Of a stretch of DNA of 64,000 bases, positions 61,028 to 64,000 are shown one piece after another (the stretch's first letter is position 1; the number at the start of each line of letters is the position of its first letter). A model generated the notes under the pieces. The model was not told the origin of the DNA and made no database searches. It worked only from the letters and a program-made list of their open reading frames with translations. The stretch comes from Candidatus Protochlamydia naegleriophila (GTDB lineage Bacteria; Chlamydiota; Chlamydiia; Chlamydiales; Parachlamydiaceae): NCBI RefSeq assembly GCF_001499655.1, contig NZ_LN879502.1, positions 2,294,001 to 2,358,000 of the forward strand. Direction: 5' to 3'. A program made the translations under genes and the position numbers.

Positions 61028-64000
61028 CTACCTGGGTGGATGCTCCGGTACTTTTAAAGTCCATCGGTCGTGATAGCGGTCCAAATAGAGATAAATAGCC
61101 GGCGTCACAAACAAGGTAACCAGCTGGGAGAATAAGAGTCCTCCAATGATCACAAGTCCAAGAGGGCGGCGAGCGTCTGCTCCCGATCCAATAGCCAAAG
61201 CAATGGGAACTGCTCCCATAATAGACGTCACCGTTGTCATCATGATGGGTCTAAAGCGGACGATGCATGCATTGAAAATGGCTTCTCGCGACGTTTGATT
61301 AGAGGTTCGCTGATTTTCTAATGCATAGTCGACCATGATAATTCCGTTCTTTTTCACAATACCGATCAACAAAATGATTCCAAGATAGGCATAGAGGGAA
61401 AGGGGTAGATTAAATAAAGCGAGCGTGGCCACGCCCCCCAAAGTCGCAGGTGGGAGTGTCGACAAAATGGTTAAAGGGTGGATAAAGCTTTCGTAGAGAA
61501 TTCCTAAGACGATATAGATGGCTAACACAGCCACCACAAGCAAGAAAGATGTGCTTCTAATCGATTCCTCAAACGTTTCGGCCGCTCCTTTTACCTCACC
61601 CGTCACGTTGGCCGGCAATACCTCTTTGGCAACCTTTCGCAACTCTTCCAAAGCGGTTCCCAAGGGGATGCCAGGAGCTAAATTAAAAGAAATGGTTGTC
61701 GACGGGAATTGACTGACGTGGTTGATGCTCGCAGCACCAACTCCCTTATTCAACTTGACGACCGCATCGAGAGGAACGAGCTGATCATTCGTTTTTGACC
61801 TAACGTAAATTTTCGATAAGGTATTAACTTCCTGCTGAAAGCGGGGTTCGACTTCCAAAATGACGTCATACTGTTCGATTGGCGTCTGAATCCTAGACAC
61901 ACGCCCCCCTCCAAAAGCGAGCTGCAGTGCCGTTTCGATATTGCTCGCTTCCACACCAAAGGTAGAGGCCTGATCGCGCAAAATTTCGATATTCAGCTGA
62001 GGATCTTTAATTTCCAAATCACTGTTTACAGCCTGAAAGCCCGGCAGCTTTTGCATGCGGTCGATGAGCTCAGTAGCAGCCTTGTAAAGCGAATTTGCAT
62101 CAATACTTTGCAAAGTGTATTGATAACTTCCCTTCGTTTGCGTGCCGACGGCTAAATCAATCAGAGGCACATTTTTTAAATAGGTATTGATGCCTGGAAT
62201 CAGGAGGAGCTTTGCATATAGCTCTTGGACGACTTGAGTAATGGGCGGCCGCTCGCTTCTTGGTTTTAAGCGAATAAATGCAATTCCATTTCTGTATTGC
62301 GGATTAGCTGCAATAGACACAAGCGTATCGACACTCGGATCCGCATCGATGACATCAATCACCTTATTCTGATACTCGATCATGCGGCTCGGCGATGTTC
62401 CTTGTTCCGATTGGGTATAGGCGATAATAAAGCCAATGTCATCGTCAGGAATAAAATCCTGCGGCAATATGTAAAAATAATAGCCGCTTAAAATAACACT
62501 CAAAGCTCCCAGAACAAGGGCTATCCATCGATGATCTAAAACCCAATTTAAGGCCGGTTTATACATCGCCAGCAAGGCATTGTTAAAGAAATTCGCACTT
62601 TTCTCCAGTATTCCTTCGCTCGACTGGCTATGCGCCTTAATGAAGCGGCTGCAAAGCATCGGGGTAAGCGTTAATGAAATGATCCCTGATATCAAGGTGA
62701 TGATCACCAATGTGATGGCAAATTCCTGGAAAATTTTTCCAATCAAACCGCCCATAAAGATCATGGGAATAAAGACAGCGATAAGGGAAAGGGTCATCGA
62801 CAAAATGGTAAATCCAATCTGTTTAGATCCTTCAATCGAGGCAGTCCACGGATCTTCTCCCCCTTCAACGCGCCTCACAATATTTTCTAAGACGACAATC
62901 GCATCATCGATGATAAAACCAACAGCTAAGATCAGTGCCAGGAGGGACAGATTGTCGATGCTGTAGCCAAGCAAATACATGAAAATGAATGTACCAATTA
63001 CGGACATGGGAAGAACGAGGGATGGAATAAGCGTATCTGTAATTTTTCCCAAATAAAAGAAAATGACCAGGACAACCAAAACCAAGGCGACAATCAAAGT
63101 AAATTCAACCTCTTCAACCGAGTCTTTGATCGAAACAGATTTATCAAAGACCACTTTTAGTTCAACCGATGTTGGCAACTCAGCCGCCAGCTGCGGAAGC
63201 ATGCGATGAATCTCATCAGCCACCTGCACAGTGTTAGCCCCAGGCTGCCTTTGAACAGCTAATACCACCGTCGGCTGGCTTTTTTCTGAATCGACATAGC
63301 GAAGGTCGTATTTATCATTTTGCAGACTGTCGATTGCTCTTCCAATGTCTCGTACACGCACAGGAGACTGGTTTCGATAGGCGACGATTAAAGGCTCGTA
63401 TTTGTCGGCAGTTTCTAGCTGCCCTTTGGAAATGATCGTCGAGGCCTGCACTGTGCCCGTCAGGGTTCCTGTCGGAAGGTAAGGATTCCCAGTCACGATA
63501 GCTTTTTCAACGTCTTCAAGTGTAATCCCCAAGTTGGCTAATGTATAGGGATTGACCTGTACCCGAACAGCATAGGGAGAGCCATACGTAATGACTTGGG
63601 CCACTCCATTCAGCATGGAGAGCCTTTGACCTATATATGTATTAGCATATGTATAAAGCTCGGCTCGTGGCATTGTGGCCGAGGTCAAAGCAATGTAAAG
63701 GATGGGGGTATCGGATGGATTGACTTTTTTATAGGTGGGATCATTCGGCAGATCGGGAGGCAACTTCGTCTTTGCTCTAGAAATAGCCGCCTCAACGTCT
63801 TGAGCGGCAGAATCCATGCTTTTAGAAATATCGAATTGCAAAACGATGTTTGTATCGCCAAGGGTATTGGCAGAAGTCACGTAGTTGATGCCAGGAATGG
63901 TCATAAACTCTTTTTCAAGCGGCGTAGCCACATTGTTAGCCATAGTTTCCGGGCTGGCGCCGGGGAAAGCTACCGTAACATTAATTGTGGGATAGTCGAC
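61028..64000 (-). CDS. RND-type efflux pump inner-membrane protein, N-terminus outside window
   Basis: At least 990 residues, open to the right edge. The frame continues upstream of the first internal ATG (63943) through VDYPTINVTVAFPGASPET, the typical start of the porter domain, so about 40 residues are missing. Hydrophobic/amphiphilic efflux-1 family: periplasmic porter domains alternate with two six-helix bundles. The proton-relay aspartates are seen in LAVGFIIDDAIVVLENIVRR, and the second bundle has GIVKKNGIIMVDYALENQR with the conserved Lys. It pumps drugs or other hydrophobic compounds with a periplasmic adaptor and an outer-membrane channel, which should lie upstream outside this window. 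MdtB/MdtC- or AcrB-like; substrate unknown. Confidence 0.94.
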   Translation of the reverse strand, partial: VDYPTINVTVAFPGASPETMANNVATPLEKEFMTIPGINYVTSANTLGDTNIVLQFDISKSMDSAAQDVEAAISRAKTKLPPDLPNDPTYKKVNPSDTPILYIALTSATMPRAELYTYANTYIGQRLSMLNGVAQVITYGSPYAVRVQVNPYTLANLGITLEDVEKAIVTGNPYLPTGTLTGTVQASTIISKGQLETADKYEPLIVAYRNQSPVRVRDIGRAIDSLQNDKYDLRYVDSEKSQPTVVLAVQRQPGANTVQVADEIHRMLPQLAAELPTSVELKVVFDKSVSIKDSVEEVEFTLIVALVLVVLVIFFYLGKITDTLIPSLVLPMSVIGTFIFMYLLGYSIDNLSLLALILAVGFIIDDAIVVLENIVRRVEGGEDPWTASIEGSKQIGFTILSMTLSLIAVFIPMIFMGGLIGKIFQEFAITLVIITLISGIISLTLTPMLCSRFIKAHSQSSEGILEKSANFFNNALLAMYKPALNWVLDHRWIALVLGALSVILSGYYFYILPQDFIPDDDIGFIIAYTQSEQGTSPSRMIEYQNKVIDVIDADPSVDTLVSIAANPQYRNGIAFIRLKPRSERPPITQVVQELYAKLLLIPGINTYLKNVPLIDLAVGTQTKGSYQYTLQSIDANSLYKAATELIDRMQKLPGFQAVNSDLEIKDPQLNIEILRDQASTFGVEASNIETALQLAFGGGRVSRIQTPIEQYDVILEVEPRFQQEVNTLSKIYVRSKTNDQLVPLDAVVKLNKGVGAASINHVSQFPSTTISFNLAPGIPLGTALEELRKVAKEVLPANVTGEVKGAAETFEESIRSTSFLLVVAVLAIYIVLGILYESFIHPLTILSTLPPATLGGVATLALFNLPLSLYAYLGIILLIGIVKKNGIIMVDYALENQRTSNQTSREAIFNACIVRFRPIMMTTVTSIMGAVPIALAIGSGADARRPLGLVIIGGLLFSQLVTLFVTPAIYLYLDRYHDRWTLKVPEHPPR

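Overview
The window is chromosomal DNA of a low-GC chlamydia-like bacterium, most likely a member of the Parachlamydiaceae or a near relative living in amoebae. The evidence is gene order. From memory of Chlamydia trachomatis, lnt-lpxC-fabZ-lpxA-fmt is CT534-CT530. The run dacA, small hypothetical, rsbW, lipoprotein, TPR protein, dnaE, uhpC, hisS, aspS, mip, trmL, trxA follows CT551-CT539. UhpC (host sugar-phosphate import), F-box proteins and many hydrophobic Inc-like proteins fit an intracellular life style. No rRNA, tRNA, CRISPR array or insertion sequence was recognised.

Layout. 1-4025: four hydrophobic proteins of unknown function, at least two clearly paralogous. 4026-11744 (minus): fmt, lpxA, fabZ, lpxC, lnt and a double-length D-Ala-D-Ala ligase, i.e. 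lipid A, lipoprotein and peptidoglycan functions. 12154-15530: one decayed and two intact F-box genes with a WD-like C-terminal part. 15738-18849 (plus): rsmB, a SurA-like chaperone, rsmA. 19300-29918: dacA, a small conserved protein, rsbW, an LptE-like lipoprotein, a TPR protein, dnaE, a membrane protein and uhpC. 30834-34498: an FHA-like membrane protein and a hypothetical protein. 34949-39623: hisS, aspS, mip, trmL. 39692-48097: membrane proteins, a CPA2/RCK antiporter, a broken HAD gene, an F-box/helical-repeat protein, a DUF2905 protein, trxA, trhO and a Cys-rich hypothetical. 48320-51091: SNF2 helicase. 51088-54185: seven small paralogous genes. 54371-60139: caspase-like protein, ogt, ferredoxin, F-box/LRR protein, a repeat-flanked membrane protein and a duplicated small-gene module. 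61028-64000: an RND efflux pump running off the window.

The most striking element is the 51-54 kb array. Seven genes encode about 63-residue proteins made of a regular coiled coil and a second helix. Each gene has a strong Shine-Dalgarno sequence. Each also has, with its first base exactly 50 nt before the ATG, an element TGGYATG followed by GC at the GG-N10-GC spacing of sigma-54 (RpoN) promoters. Three tandem copies encode identical proteins in 248-bp units. The array is divergent from a secreted caspase-fold protein. This looks like an amplified RpoN-controlled small-protein regulon.

Other points of interest are the fused tandem Ddl, the set of F-box proteins of three architectures, a structured repeat family that flanks one gene as inverted copies, and several genes caught in decay.
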